A DNA stretch of 64,000 bases from Chrysemys picta bellii (Eukaryota; Chordata; Testudines; Emydidae), in the NCBI RefSeq assembly GCF_011386835.1, contig NC_088800.1:87411481-87475480 (forward strand), given 5' to 3'. Under the pieces are notes generated by a model, which was not told the DNA's origin, did no database searches, and saw only the letters and a list, made by a program, of their open reading frames with translations. Below are positions 47,498-58,409 of the stretch, one piece after another. A program made the position numbers and the translations under genes. How positions within the stretch are numbered: position 1 is the stretch's first letter; each line of letters begins with the position of its first letter.

Positions 47498-48134
47498 GAA
47501 CGTGATGCCCAAAACTCTGGATGGACAAATAACAATGGAGAAGACGCCGAGCTATTTTGTGACCAACGAGGCCCCAAAGCGCATTCACTCCATGGCCAAG
47601 GACACCAAGCTGATCGTGGTGGTGCGGAACCCGGTCACCAGGGCCATCTCGGACTACACGCAGACGCTCTCCAAGAAACCTGAGATCCCCACCTTCGAAG
47701 TACTTGCCTTCAAGAATCGGACCCTGGGACTGATCGATGCCTCCTGGAGCGCCATCCGCATTGGGATCTATGCGCTGCACCTGGAGAACTGGCTGCAGTA
47801 CTTCCCACTCTCCCAGATCCTCTTCGTCAGCGGCGAACGGTTAATTATTGACCCAGCTGGGGAAATGGCCAAGGTCCAGGATTTCTTAGGCCTCAAAAGG
47901 ATTGTGACAGAGAAGCATTTTTATTTCAATAAAACCAAGGGGTTTCCTTGTTTGAAGAAGCCAGAGGACAGCAGCGCCCCCAGGTGCCTGGGCAAGTCCA
48001 AGGGTCGAACTCATCCCAAAATAGACCCAGATGTTATCCACAGACTGCGCAAGTTTTACAAACCATTCAATGTCATGTTTTACCAAATGACAGGTCAAGA
48101 TTTCCAGTGGGAACAGGAAGAAAGTGATAAGTAA
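47498..48134 (+). CDS. HS3ST4: Terminal coding exon of heparan sulfate glucosamine 3-O-sulfotransferase 4 (partial gene)
   Basis: Encodes the C-terminal 211 residues of a Golgi type II membrane enzyme that transfers sulfate from PAPS to the 3-OH of glucosamine in heparan sulfate. The exon starts after TCTACAG, on the third base of an Arg codon (phase 2 intron), and ends at TAA 48132-48134. Counting from the first whole codon, KTPSYF is at 15-20. The 3'-phosphate-binding stretch [13 protein letters not shown] is at 41-53, with Arg43 and Ser51. Two N-glycosylation sequons are at N73 and N144. The conserved disulfide pair is Cys151/Cys163, followed by the KGRTH loop at 168-172. The 5'-PSB loop and catalytic Glu lie in exon 1, outside the window. 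[29 protein letters not shown] and the EQEESDK tail favour HS3ST4 over HS3ST2 and the HS3ST3 group, judged from memory. No frameshift or lost key residue is seen. The open frame upstream to 47418 is intron read-through. Confidence 0.9.
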
Positions 48135-49210
48135 AGCCAAGACAGCAGGGAAAAAGCTCTCTGTAGATTCTATCTAGAGGTGAATCGTTGTCAGAGACAC
48201 TAAACTTGCACAGGGCTAAAGTCTCAGTCTTGTGACAAAGAGACTTGCATTGTCAAGGTTAAAGTCAAGCTGAACAGCATTTCCAGCTCTGAAACCTTCC
48301 TGTCACAGCGAGCCCAGGTTGCATTTGGGTCTGTTCCAAGCCCTCCCACTGTATTGTATTGCAAGAATGGCTGGGGGAGGCTCCGGTGGGACAGGGGAGG
48401 CTACCGGTGTCTAGCACTTTGTTCCTGGTGCTTCCTGTCAGCGCCAGCCAGTCAGTATTCAGTGAGTCCTACCCACGGCCAACAAAGCATGAGGGAAGCT
48501 TATAGAATCCCAATAGCGACAAGGCGAGCCGACAGATTCCATTTCTTCTGCACTACTTTAGTTTTGCCTTGCTGGCAGTCAGGTGTCAGATCACACACAC
48601 ACAAACAGCAAAGCTGCAAAGAAACTATTTACAGACCCTTCACCTGCATACTAGTTACACCTTGCACTAGCTACCACTTACCAAATGCCACAAATATCCT
48701 GAGCCGGAGTCTTTTCTCACTTTGGGGTGTAACTCCATTAACTGACCAGAGTTGCTTCTGATTTCCTCTGGTCTGCAGTGAGGCCGGAATCCAGGCTTTC
48801 CCGCTAAGTCCTCATATGCTCCGTTAGATGATCACGCAGTAAAAACCACTGGTACCTAAGGAGCCAGCTGCGAATGATCTCATGGGATCCATCCCAGAAA
48901 GCTTGGCCTGGACGCGTTGCACAGTCTCCTAGCAGAAGGTGCAGTGTCCCGCTCACAGCTCTTCCTGCGGGCAGGTAATGAAATGGCATTTCTCAATCAT
49001 TCTGGAAACCCGCTGCTTCCCTGCATAGCAGATGGCAGTTGAGGTTGTTATTATAGGCAACTTTTTCGTTCTTTGCTAGGTAGCCATGAGCCCAGAAGGA
49101 GATCCTCTACTGAGTAAAACCTCATCCCCGTATCTAGAGTGGTGTGCAAAATCCAGACACCGGCCTGACCTTCAAAAATGCGGAGAGCCACAAATGCCAC
49201 TGAAGTCCCT

Positions 49211-49270
49211 GGGACCGTGGGTGCAAGCCGGTGGGACCGGGGATGCAAGCCGGTGGGACTGTGGGTGCTC
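49211..49270. repeat. 22-bp tandem repeat, about 2.7 copies
   Basis: GGGACCGTGGGTGCAAGCCG recurs with a 22-bp period at 49211, 49233 and 49255. It sits inside a segment resembling a dispersed turtle repeat (CTGAAAATCAGGGCTC at 49277). Confidence 0.85.
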
Positions 49271-49488
49271 AGCACTTCTGAAAATCAGGGCTCAGCTGGG
49301 TTTGCAAAACCATGAGACATTCTTCATCTTTGCTTCAAAATTTGCAAAGAGGAGAAAAGGTCATTTCCACCGAGCGAGCGCTCACTGCCCTGGAGAAAGC
49401 TTCCTTCCCGAGTGGAAATGACAAAGATTTATGATCAACCAAATTGGCAAATCCCGATGGAAATGATAAGATAAGCACCTGTCACTCC

Positions 49489-49612
49489 TAGGGTGACCAG
49501 ATGTCCCGATTTTATAGGGACAGTCCCAATTTTTGGGTCTTTTTCTTATAAAGGCTCCTATTACCCCCCACCCCCTGTCCCGATTTTTCACATTTGCTGT
49601 CTGGTCACCCTA
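49489..49612. mobile_element. hAT-like MITE in the probable 3' UTR
   Basis: Same family as 2036 and 58418, with ends TAGGGTGACCAG and CTGGTCACCCTA. The interior CCTATTACCCCCCACCCCCT is shared. The 8-bp flanks (GTCACTCC, CCTCCTAG) no longer match. Confidence 0.85.
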
Positions 49613-49808
49613 CCTCCTAGAACCTCAGCAAATCCGAAGCGAGCTGCATGCCTGGATCAAAGACAAGGTAGCAGCCGTTTGACACAGCTGCACTATATTC
49701 CATGTCTCTTCCTGAGAAAAACCCAGGAACAGTGGGCACGAAAGGAAAACACCGTGTTACCTGTGAGGGAACATTTCCTTCCTTTGGGTGATTTCTTGCT
49801 GTCTGGGG

Positions 49809-49833
49809 TTTCTTTTCTTTTCTTTTCTTTTCC
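49809..49833. repeat. (TTTTC)n pentanucleotide microsatellite
   Basis: About five TTTTC units on the + strand, in the probable HS3ST4 3' UTR. Confidence 0.9.
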
Positions 49834-50134
49834 TTTTATTTACTGTGTAAAAAGAGCAGCAGTGGGGCCTGCTTTTGCCGGGGGAGGAGGGAAGGCGTTT
49901 CATTTTTATCAAGCCTCAGTGCTCCTTTGAGATGTTGCGTTTGTTGCTGTTTGAAAGCAGCAAGAAAACACAGCTTATGTATTCCTGAGCAAGACCAAGG
50001 CTCGGTTTTGATTAAGGTGGCAAGAAATCCTTGTTGATCCAACTAACCAAAGGAAATGTCACTAAAACACCGTGAAGCTAGGTAACAGCTGAACCTGCTT
50101 TGGGTTTCATGGCCTGTCATGTGGTTCATTACAC

Positions 50135-50140
50135 AATAAA
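50135..50140 (+). promoter_or_regulatory. HS3ST4: Candidate poly(A) signal AATAAA
   Basis: This is the first canonical AATAAA after the HS3ST4 stop codon. It is followed within 30 bases by GT-rich sequence (GTGGTGCTAGTGCTTTGGGT), which suits a downstream cleavage element. No transcript evidence is available here. Confidence 0.5.
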
Positions 50141-50164
50141 GTGGTGCTAGTGCTTTGGGTTGTA

Positions 50165-50635
50165 TAAAAGGAGCTAAATTCATTTGTCAGATTTCGATTG
50201 TGGGCCAGATTTGGGGAGAATCACATTCGTTCCCACTGACGTAAATGTCAGTTCATATTAGCCTGATTAGGTTTTAAAACAGCATCTGACATAAAACACT
50301 TTCTCACCGACCTGCAAACCGAGAAATGTATTGTACAAACACTGGCAATATGTAGTAAGGGGGGGGGGGAGTTCAGTTGTTTCAGATGTTATTAAAACAT
50401 TATTTCTTCTGCTAAATGAAAGCTGGGTTGTTTTGCCATTTCGTGCAAAATGATTCATGGCTTCAGATGGAGGGAATTTTTTTAAAATCTTCCCAATTTC
50501 TAGGGTCCTGCTTACATGGACACCCGAAGCCTTTTCTTATTTCACAGGCCCCGCAAACTCTGAGCTCGTTTTGGTCTCACTCCTGCCCGATGCTGAGCCC
50601 CGCCTGGAAATACGAGGTTGCCCGTCAGCACGGGG
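50165..50635. other. Intergenic stretch after the HS3ST4 poly(A) site
   Basis: Unique AT-leaning sequence with a G-run at 50360-50370. No feature was recognised. Confidence 0.4.
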
Positions 50636-50818
50636 AATCATAGAATCATGGAATATCAGGGTTGGAAGGGACCTCAGGAGGTCATCTAGTCCAACCCCCT
50701 GCTCAAAGCAGGACCAATCCCCAACTAAATCATCCCAGCCAGGGCTTTGTCAAGCCTGACCTTAAAAACCTCTAAGGAAGGAGATTCTACCACCTCCCTA
50801 GGTAACCTATTCCAGGGC
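50636..50818 (-). mobile_element. CR1 LINE 3' fragment
   Basis: It begins with ATCATAGAATCATGGAATAT and GGTTGGAAGGGACCTCAGGA, the reverse complement of the CR1 3' terminus, and runs through the 3' UTR to CCTATTCCAGGGCACT. 5'-truncated, with no coding part left. Confidence 0.9.
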
Positions 50819-51979
50819 ACTCAGCACCTGGCAGGATCAAGCCCTTTCAACTAATCTTTGCAAAGGAGGATTAAAAAGTTCATTTTCCTGACAGTGGTTT
50901 CATTAGCAGTCGGAACAACGCCGTGTGAACCACAGCTGTGCTGGGGCGGCCTGCCCACCCCTTAGCAACAACCTGAGAAAGGGGGAGCTTTTCATTCCCA
51001 CACGAGACCCTACTGAGCTCAGAGGCCCCCATAGGACCACCACCCCCCTGCCTGAACCACACCAAAAATGTTCTTTGCATATTTTAAAAACCCTAAAAAA
51101 GCCAGCGTGTTGTGCTGCTCCCTAGTGAGGGGCCACCTGGGATCAGCCAGGACAGCGGAGGCCGCGGATTGCTTGTGGTCTTTGGCTGCTCTTTTCACAG
51201 GCCCATTCCTGGAAGGAAAAGAGACTTGAGGCAAGACGTGCCGCTGACGCTGTGGTTCTGTGGATTGGTGAAAGCTTTTGGCCCATAGCTGGGCAGGAGA
51301 CGTAGCTCCAGTTTGCACCTGGATGAAGGACAGTCACCCCCAACCTGTTTGCTGTATTCCCAGAACAGCAACAAAACGCTGAGCCAGGATTCAGACAGCA
51401 GAGCGGGGCCATTGTAGGCCACCTGTGCTTAATGCTGCATCCCTTCGCCACCCTCTGGAAGGAGCTTGCTTTACCCCCGCCAGCTCGCCCGCCCAGCCGC
51501 TAGCAATGGAAACGGTTACAAAGCTGCGTGTTCTTGCAGTGAGACGCTCTGGAGGCAGGTCCCATTTGGCTGCTACAATAGAACTGGACCTGTCTGCACC
51601 CAGGGGATGCGGCGCCACCGGGGCTTCTTGCCCAGTCTTCTTTTTGCCATATTTTAAGAGGTTTATTTTTTATATGGGTTACTTCCCTGCGCTCAGGAGG
51701 TGGCGCTTACTGACTCCAGCAAAGGGGATGTGCTGCTCCTGCACTTTTCCAACTGCATTGCTCGTCTGCAGGCCTGTTCTGGAGCTAGGCCTCTGGTGAA
51801 CATTAATGGCCGGCTAAGAAATCAAGAAGCCAGGAGAGACTCAGGTTCTCTAGCACCACACATGATGCTGTTTGCTGTTGCTCTTGGGAACGGGAGGCCT
51901 GGCACGACCAGCCATCAAGAGGCGGCGATATGGCTTTGTCGGCTTGGGTGAGATGGTGACTTTTGTCCCTGCACACCCG
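50819..51979. other. Gene-free intergenic stretch
   Basis: Mixed-composition unique sequence. Short frames on both strands are not protein-like. Confidence 0.35.
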
Positions 51980-52400
51980 CGCAGTCAGTGACAAGTGTCC
52001 GGCTTTGTAATGTGCTGATGTGACCGAGGAGTTATTTTCTCTCCAGCGAGAGAGGGAGCAACCTGCTAGGAGGGAGTTGGGTTAATAACTTTTTTTTTTT
52101 TTACTATTTAAATGTCAGCATTACGACACACAGGAGATTGAATTTTGTATTTGATTTCCATTAGCAAAGCATAAATTATATTTAATTTTATACACAGAGA
52201 CTGGATGATTCATTGTTATGGAAAAGCTGGTACTTAATGGTTTAGAAATGAAAATGGACAATTCGTCCTTTTGAAAGCAAACTGCTGTTCTGTCATCTGC
52301 TCCCAAACACGTCTGTCTGTATCATTCTGTACCTGAACGATAGGAACGTCTGAAAATCTTCAACTTAAACCTAACAGCACTAAACAATAAAATATTGTAG
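51980..52400. other. Candidate conserved noncoding element with a SOX-POU-like composite
   Basis: AT-rich unique sequence. CATTGTTATGGAAA at 52211-52224 differs by one base from the canonical SOX-POU composite CATTGTTATGCAAA. ATTATATTTAATTTTATAC lies just upstream. Activity is inferred. Confidence 0.3.
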
Positions 52401-53377
52401 CAGCTGATTTCTCTGCTCCATTTCTCCTTGGTCTCTGCACGGGTATATTCCAAAGCGGCAGGATGGCAGGGGTGAGGAGAATTCTCTGCACTATCCCATA
52501 ATCAACCTAATACCATAGAGACTGGTCAGCGCAGTGCAGGAGCCGGGGCGCAGTCAGTCACTTGGGATGCAGGTAGTGGGAGATGTTCCTCTCTTAGTTT
52601 TCCATGACCGTGAGCACAGATCAGATCCAAAAGGACCTGGGAGCAAGAAGAGAACAAACCTCGCAGCTGCTACTGGGGCACAAAACTCACTTCGCTAGCT
52701 GGGGGGCTCTGTGCCTCGCGTGGGTATCCTCGCCAGGCTGAGGGCCCGGGGAGCCGGTGTCACTCCCTGGGAAGGACAGAACCAGCAGCAGGTTAATGCC
52801 GCCAGCTTTGTCTGAGCACTGCCGACACATTTCCCTGTATGATCTTGTTAATGCCATGTTGAAAGGGTGTTTGGCTAATTGCAGGAAGACAATGACTCTC
52901 ACGCTACATATGCCCATAGCTGATGGCTGAGTCACCCCTTCCCCGGTGCTCTGCTGCCCACCTTTGCCAGCCCTGGACTGCAGCGAGCAGTGATGCAGTC
53001 TCCTTTGCAGGGCCCCGTGCGAACTAGCCCACACAGAGGATACGGGAGCCTCAGGCAGCCGGGCCGGGCCAGCCACTGGGAGCAGGGGCTCAGTCAACAA
53101 CGGGCGTCCCTGTTTCTCTGCTTGGGAATTAGCCACAGACTGGCTGGGATTGTTACGCACTTGTGTCGTCTTCTAACCTGCCTGGCGAGGGCGTTTCAGC
53201 CCATGGGACACTCACAAACCATCCCCCTGCCCTGCCCCTGGGGTCTCTGATTAGCTCAGTGATGAGAGGCGGCTCACCCAAGCCACACAGTCCACAATCA
53301 GGAAACCAACTCTTTTAGCAGCAGGAGGAGGGAGAATGATTCCCAGGGAGCTGCACAGAGCTGTGTGAACACCTATA
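52401..53377. other. Gene-free intergenic stretch
   Basis: Unique sequence, GC-richer after 52680. A 157-codon minus-strand frame at 52687-53160 has no recognisable domain. Confidence 0.35.
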
Positions 53378-53545
53378 GGCTGGGGGCCCCTTGCTCTGCA
53401 CCCACCGCCCCATGTGTCAGGGCCCCTCAGCTCTGCACCCGGGGCCCAATGGGCTGGGGGCCCCTTGCTCTGCACCCACTGCCCCATGTATCAGGGCCCC
53501 TCAGCTCTGCACCGGGGGCCCAATGGGTTGGGGCCTCTTGCTCTG
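53378..53545. repeat. 74-bp tandem repeat, about 2.3 copies
   Basis: GGGGGCCCCTTGCTCTGCAC recurs exactly 74 bases later (53382, 53456), with a third partial copy at 53530. Units contain CCATGTGTCAGGGCCCCTCA-type inner blocks. The overlapping short open frames simply read the repeat in different phases. Confidence 0.92.
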
Positions 53546-54196
53546 TGTAAACATTCCTGCAAACAAAGTATGCCTTTGCAGCCAACGAATGGGATTGCAA
53601 ACACCGCCAATGTATATCAGTCAGAGGCTAGGAATTTTCACAAATTGATAAGGGAAGCAAAGGGACACAAGGAGAAATCTATGGCCAACAGAGTTAAAGA
53701 CAATAAGGAGGAGTTATTTAAGTATATTAGAAACTAAAAGAATCCTGACAATGGTATTAGTCCATTACTAGATGGAAATGGTGGAATTATCAATAATAAT
53801 GCAGAAAAGGCAGAAGTGTTCAGTAAATATTTTTGTTCTGTATTTGGAGAAAAAACATGATGTAGTCATATCATATGGTGCTGACACTCGTTCCATTTCA
53901 CTAGTGTCTCAGGAGGATGTTAAACCACAGCTACTAAAATGGGCTGTTTTCATGTCAGCAGAACTGGAGAGCTGCATTCAGGAGTTTTAAAAGAGGCGAC
54001 TGAGGAGCTCTCTGGACCAGTAATGTTGATTTTCAATCACTCCTGGAGCACTGGAGAAGTTCCAGAAGACTAGAAGAAAGCTAATGTGACAATGGGATGA
54101 CCCAGGCAGTTATAGGCCAGTCAGTCTATCAATCCCGGGCAAGATAATGGAGCAGCTGATACAAGACTTGAGTAATAAAGAATTAAAGGAGGGTAC

Positions 54197-54396
54197 TACA
54201 CCTCTACCTCGATATAACGCTGTCCTCGGGAGCCAAAAAATCTTACCGCGTTATAGGTGAAATCGTGTTATATCGAACTTGCTTTGAACCGCCGGAGTGC
54301 GCAGCCCCGTCCCCCCCTCCCCCCGGAGCACTGCTTTACCGCGTTATATCCGAATTCATGTTATATTGGGTCGCATTATATCGGGGTAGAGGTGTA
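54197..54396. mobile_element. Mariner-like MITE inserted in the CR1 copy
   Basis: The element spans 54199-54394 (196 bp). The left end is CACCTCTACCTCGATATAAC; the right end, reverse-complemented, is CACCTCTACCCCGATATAAT. TA flanks both sides. Several GTTATA words lie inside. The CR1 text resumes directly after the right TA (AGTTAATGCCAATCAACATG), proving insertion into CR1. Confidence 0.92.
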
Positions 54397-55534
54397 TAGT
54401 TAATGCCAATCAACATGGGTTTATGGAAAATAGATCCTGTCAATCTAATTTTATATTTTTATGAGATTACAAGTTGGGTTGATAAAGGTAATAGTGTTGA
54501 TGTAACATATTTAGACTTCTATAAGATATTTGACTTGGTATCACATGACATTTTTATTAAAAAGCTAGAACAATATAAACGTATCACAGCCCACATTACA
54601 TGGATAGGTCTGAAAATGTATTTGTAACTAGGGACTCACCATCAAGTGGCTGTGTTTCTAGTGGGGTCTCATAGGGATTGGTCCTTGGCCCTATGCTATT
54701 GATGAACTGTATCAATGATCCGGAAGAAAATATAAAATCATCACTGATAAAGTTTGCAGCTGACACAATAATTGTGGGAGTGGTAAATAATGAAGAGGAC
54801 GGGTCACTGATACAGAGTGATCTGGAGCACTTGGTAAACTGGGCACAAACAAACCATATGCATTTTAATACAGCTAAATGTAAATGTAGACATCTAGGAG
54901 CAAACACGTTGGCCATACTTACAGGCTGGGGGACTCTGTCCTGGGGAGCAGTGACACTGAAAAGGCTTTTGGGGGGCAGAGGAGGGGATAATCAGACGAA
55001 TATGAGCTCTCAGTGCAGCGCTGTGGCCAAAAGAGCTAATGTGATCCTACGATGCATAAACGGGAATCTCGAGTAGGAGCAGGGAGGTGATTTTACCTCC
55101 GGGTTTGGCACTGGTGCGATCACTGCTGGAATCCTGTGTCCTGTTCTGGTGCCCACAGTTCAAGCAGGATGTCGATAAATTGGAGAGGGGTCAGAGAAGA
55201 GCCAGGAGAATGACTGGAGGACTGGAAAACATGATTCATGGTGATAGACTCAAAGAGCTCCATCTATTTAGCTTCACAAAGAGATCGCCAAGGGGTGACT
55301 TGCTCACAGTCTGTAGCTCTACATGGAGAACAGATATTTGGTAATGGGCTCTTTACTCTAGCAGAGAAAACTCCAACACAATCCAATAGCGGCAAGTTGA
55401 AGCTAGACAAATTCAGACTGGAAATTTTGCAGTGAGAGTAATTAACAGTGAGTAATTAACCACTAGAACAATTTACTAACGGTCCAGGTGGATTCTCCAG
55501 CACTGAATTTTTCAGTCAAGATCAGCTGTTTTCC

Positions 55535-55782
55535 TAAGGGTCTGTCTACACGGGAAACAAAACCCCACGGTTGGCCCGTCCCAGCTGATTCGAGTTCATG
55601 GGGCTCCGGCTGCCAGGCTGTTTTATCACCATGTAGACTTCTGGGCTCCAAGACCCTCCCACCCTGCAGAGTCCCAGAGACTAGGCTCCAACCTGAGCCC
55701 GGACGTCTACACAGCCATGAAACAGCCCCACAGCTGGCATGGGCCAGCTGCGGGTTTTTCTTGCTGTGTAGACAGACCCTAA
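55535..55782. mobile_element. Harbinger-like MITE inserted in the CR1 3' UTR
   Basis: The element spans 55538-55779 (242 bp) with perfect ends GGGTCTGTCTACAC and GTGTAGACAGACCC. TAA flanks both sides (55535-55537, 55780-55782). Removing the element restores a typical CR1 tail (TTTTCC-TAA-AAGCTCTGC). Confidence 0.92.
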
Positions 55783-55893
55783 AAGCTCTGCTCTAGGAAT
55801 GATTTTGGGGCAGTTCTCTGGCCGGTGCTATACAGCAGGTTAGACGAGAGGATCACGATGGTCCCTTCTGGCCTTGGTATCAGTGACTCAATG

Positions 55894-56440
55894 TAACGTA
55901 GCAGCTTCTGTTTGATAGCCACAAAGCCAGTTCTCAGTTACAATGGCCCCTCGGTGCCCCAAGTGGAGCACCCAGTCTGGAGACAAGATGGAGACGAGTG
56001 AAGCCAGCAGGGGAGAGCTCAGCAGCTGGCAGCGGGGCGGACAGGTGTTTTCATGTTCTAGCCATGCTCTAGCACAGTGCATTTAAAGAGCCGGTCAGCA
56101 ACCTGTTCTCTGCTCCCACTGCGCTGCCCTAGCAGCTCACAGCTGCGGGTGGGAAGCCCTCGCAGGGTCTGGGTCACAGCTCTGCAGCCCACATGGCAGC
56201 TGTGGTTGCATGGCCCGTGCAGAGCGCTGGCCAGCTCACAGGCCCAGTGCAGCCAAGAGCCAGTAGCAGACAGGACCCTGATCCACTCTGAGCACTGAGT
56301 GTCAGTGCCCAGCCCTCTGGTCTCTTGCAACCCATCAAACACCTGTGGGCCCGACTCTGCACAGCCCCCCCGGACAGCAGGAGGAGGCCCCTTCGCACCC
56401 TGGGGCCAGAGCACGATTCAGGGATTGGCAGGGGGCACTC

Positions 56441-56447
<7 letters not shown>
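55894..56447. other. Gene-free intergenic stretch
   Basis: Unique sequence, CAGC-rich around 56150-56250. No feature was recognised. Confidence 0.35.

Positions 56448-56516
<69 letters not shown>
56448..56516. repeat. (CA)n microsatellite, 34 perfect units
   Basis: An uninterrupted CA run of 69 bases, likely length-polymorphic. It generates the Thr-His or Cys-Val open frames on the two strands. Confidence 0.98.
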
Positions 56517-56519
<3 letters not shown>

Positions 56520-57379
56520 CACGTCATTCTGGTACTGCTAGAAATGGCAGGGGTGGGTCTGCGCCTGCTGGCGTGACGGTGCATGTGAGCTCACACCAAT
56601 TTGAAGAGCCGGAGGGGGCGGAGCAGCTGCCCCCATCTGATACCAGACAAACTCAGGTCCGGTTTTGTCCCAGAACGGGAACAAAGCTCCCAGAAAGGGA
56701 CTGTCCAGATAATCCTGTCTGAGTGGGAGAGGGGCCACTCCCAGCCCCAGGTCTATGCTGACGCCTATCTCTTCCAGGTGAGCCTTTTTCCTGGGTTCCT
56801 TTTGACCCTGGTCGTTGTGGTCTGGGAGCATTTGGAACCAGAATTAAAAGCAGGTGGGACATCACATGGTGCCACTTTCCACCCAAACCCACCGCCAGCC
56901 CCAGCCCACGCTGAGCTCAGGGCCAGCTGGGCCCAGGGCAGGCTGGTTCTCAGGCCTTCCTAGCATCGACTCGGGATTCAGTCTCCCAGACACTCGGGAG
57001 TTCAGTGCAGGCACCAAGCCTGCCAGCCCCAGACTTTCCCCCTGGATTTTGAGCTGTGCAGGCAGCAGATTGATGTGTGAACCAGCCGAGCTCCACAGCG
57101 TACAGCAAACAGACCCCACGGGACAGCGCTTTCTCTCCAGTTATTCTCAGTCTTCCCTCTCCTCCTGGAGCTCCCTCCGTCTGTGGAGCTGCAGAGCGGG
57201 GAATGGGGCTCATGGGGGGCTGCGCAGTCCCACAAGCTCATTAAGGAAAGAGGCTTTAGTCCTAATGAGGAAAACGTTTTCCTTCCCTGCTCCCACAGCG
57301 AAGGTTAAGAACTCCCAAGGTTACAAAACCCAAATCCCTGAACAGTGCTTGGAAAGTTTCACCAATTGCTGATTAAGGC
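56517..57379. other. Gene-free intergenic stretch
   Basis: GC-richer unique sequence. A 172-codon + frame at 56854-57372 is Ser/Pro-rich, has open frames opposite it and shows no known domain. Confidence 0.35.
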
Positions 57380-58080
57380 TAATTTACTGCATTATAAAAG
57401 GGGCGGGGGACTGGCTTCCAGTGGAAGAAGTTAGAGGGGGAAATAGTTTATTTTGTTTTCTGGGCACCCTTTCCTAGTAATTTAGAAAAAGCTATTTCAC
57501 ACCATTGTGTTATTGTGTCATCTGATAAAACCACTGACAATTTTTATCAACAAAATTAGGAAGTAGTGAACTATAAAATTGCTAATTATTTTCTAGTAAA
57601 TTTACTTTTAAATAACTTTAGACACCAATTACAGGCACCATTAAGCACCATTAACACTGGGTGTATTTACCAAACAAGGACTGAATACTTATTCAAATCA
57701 AGATCATTTTGGTGTAGATGCTACTGTCTGAGAAGCGGCTCCCCTCAAAAGATCAATTAAATCTCAAAATAAGTCAGAGTTTTAGTACCTGAGTGATATA
57801 ATCACACTGCAGTGTAATCCGCCCCCTTGGAATACAGTTGCTTGACTAAGATTTTAATCCTAATGAGTTAACTGGGGGCCTCTTCATAATTGCTCAGCGT
57901 TGACGTAGCAGAAAAATCTCGGTATGAAGACCAAGGAGAAATGCGCTCTTCTCTTGATGACCTTTGCGACGCAAGTGCTGTATTTTTAGACAATCAAACT
58001 GTCTTGAATGATGTGTCATTTTCACCTGCTGTTGTCATTAAAAGCTTTTGGAACAGCCATAAACATGCAAATTAAAGTTT
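57380..58080. other. Candidate conserved noncoding region, AT-rich
   Basis: A 700-base low-GC island. It contains AAATTGCTAATTATTTTC near 57577 and a short direct repeat GGCACCATTAAGCACCATTA near 57634. A 61-codon + frame at 57890-58075 ends the island but matches nothing I know. Confidence 0.27.
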
Positions 58081-58409
58081 CCCTTTATTGGGCACCTGAG
58101 CTCCATAAGCAGAGCACGACTTTGCCGGTGCCGCGTCCGGGGCAGACCGATTAGCCCACTTGCCTGCTCCCCCAGTTTGGGCACGGTCAGGCTCTTTGCT
58201 GGCAACTCCAACTAAAGTCCAAATCACTGGATTCCTGTGACCGGGGACAAGGCAGCCCCTCCCTGGCACACTCCAAAGAGCCCGAGGGAAGGGAAGGGAA
58301 ATACAAAACAAACTAAACAATAAAAAGATGATAACTGGCCATGGATGCATGACTGCTGGCTGTGGTAACTAGAAGGAGCTGTTTCTAATGGACTAGCCTC
58401 CACACCAGG
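58081..58409. other. Gene-free intergenic stretch
   Basis: Unique sequence. No feature was recognised. Confidence 0.4.

Larger units (their letters stand above)
48135..50160 (+). other. HS3ST4: Probable HS3ST4 3' untranslated region
   Basis: The stretch between the stop codon and the first downstream AATAAA (50135-50140) has no protein-like frame. It holds an (TTTTC)n tract near 49809, a hAT-like MITE at 49489-49612 and a 22-bp tandem triplet at 49211-49270. The extent is inferred only from the poly(A) signal; an upstream non-canonical site would make it shorter. Confidence 0.5.
53600..55893 (+). mobile_element. Degraded CR1 LINE copy with two nested MITEs
   Basis: Ordered CR1 ORF2 blocks are recognisable in shifting frames: KEKSMANRVKDNKEELFKYI (53670-53730), the RPVSL-type region (about 54110), VTYLDFYKIFD (motif A, near 54500), LGPMLLMNCINDPEENIKSS (54684-54743), then KFAAD where KFADD is expected (54750-54764, first catalytic Asp lost). 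QDVDKLERGQRRARRM (about 55160) and the 3' UTR up to CCTTCTGGCCTTGG (55860) follow. Frameshifts and stops are many. The 5' part and the endonuclease are missing or unrecognisable. Confidence 0.9.

Noticed and set aside
47439..47780. 113-codon minus-strand frame opposite the exon
   Set aside because: It is a shadow of the HS3ST4 coding sequence in the antisense frame.
54403..55076. Reverse-transcriptase-like frames as a domesticated gene
   Set aside because: Frames are broken, a catalytic aspartate is replaced and two MITEs interrupt the copy. It is a dead CR1.
56174..56722. Frames with long His-Thr or Cys-Val runs
   Set aside because: They are translations of the (CA)n microsatellite at 56448-56516.
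57890..58075. 61-codon frame with fairly protein-like composition
   Set aside because: No family match, no start context or splice signals, and it lies in an AT-rich island. Too short to support.
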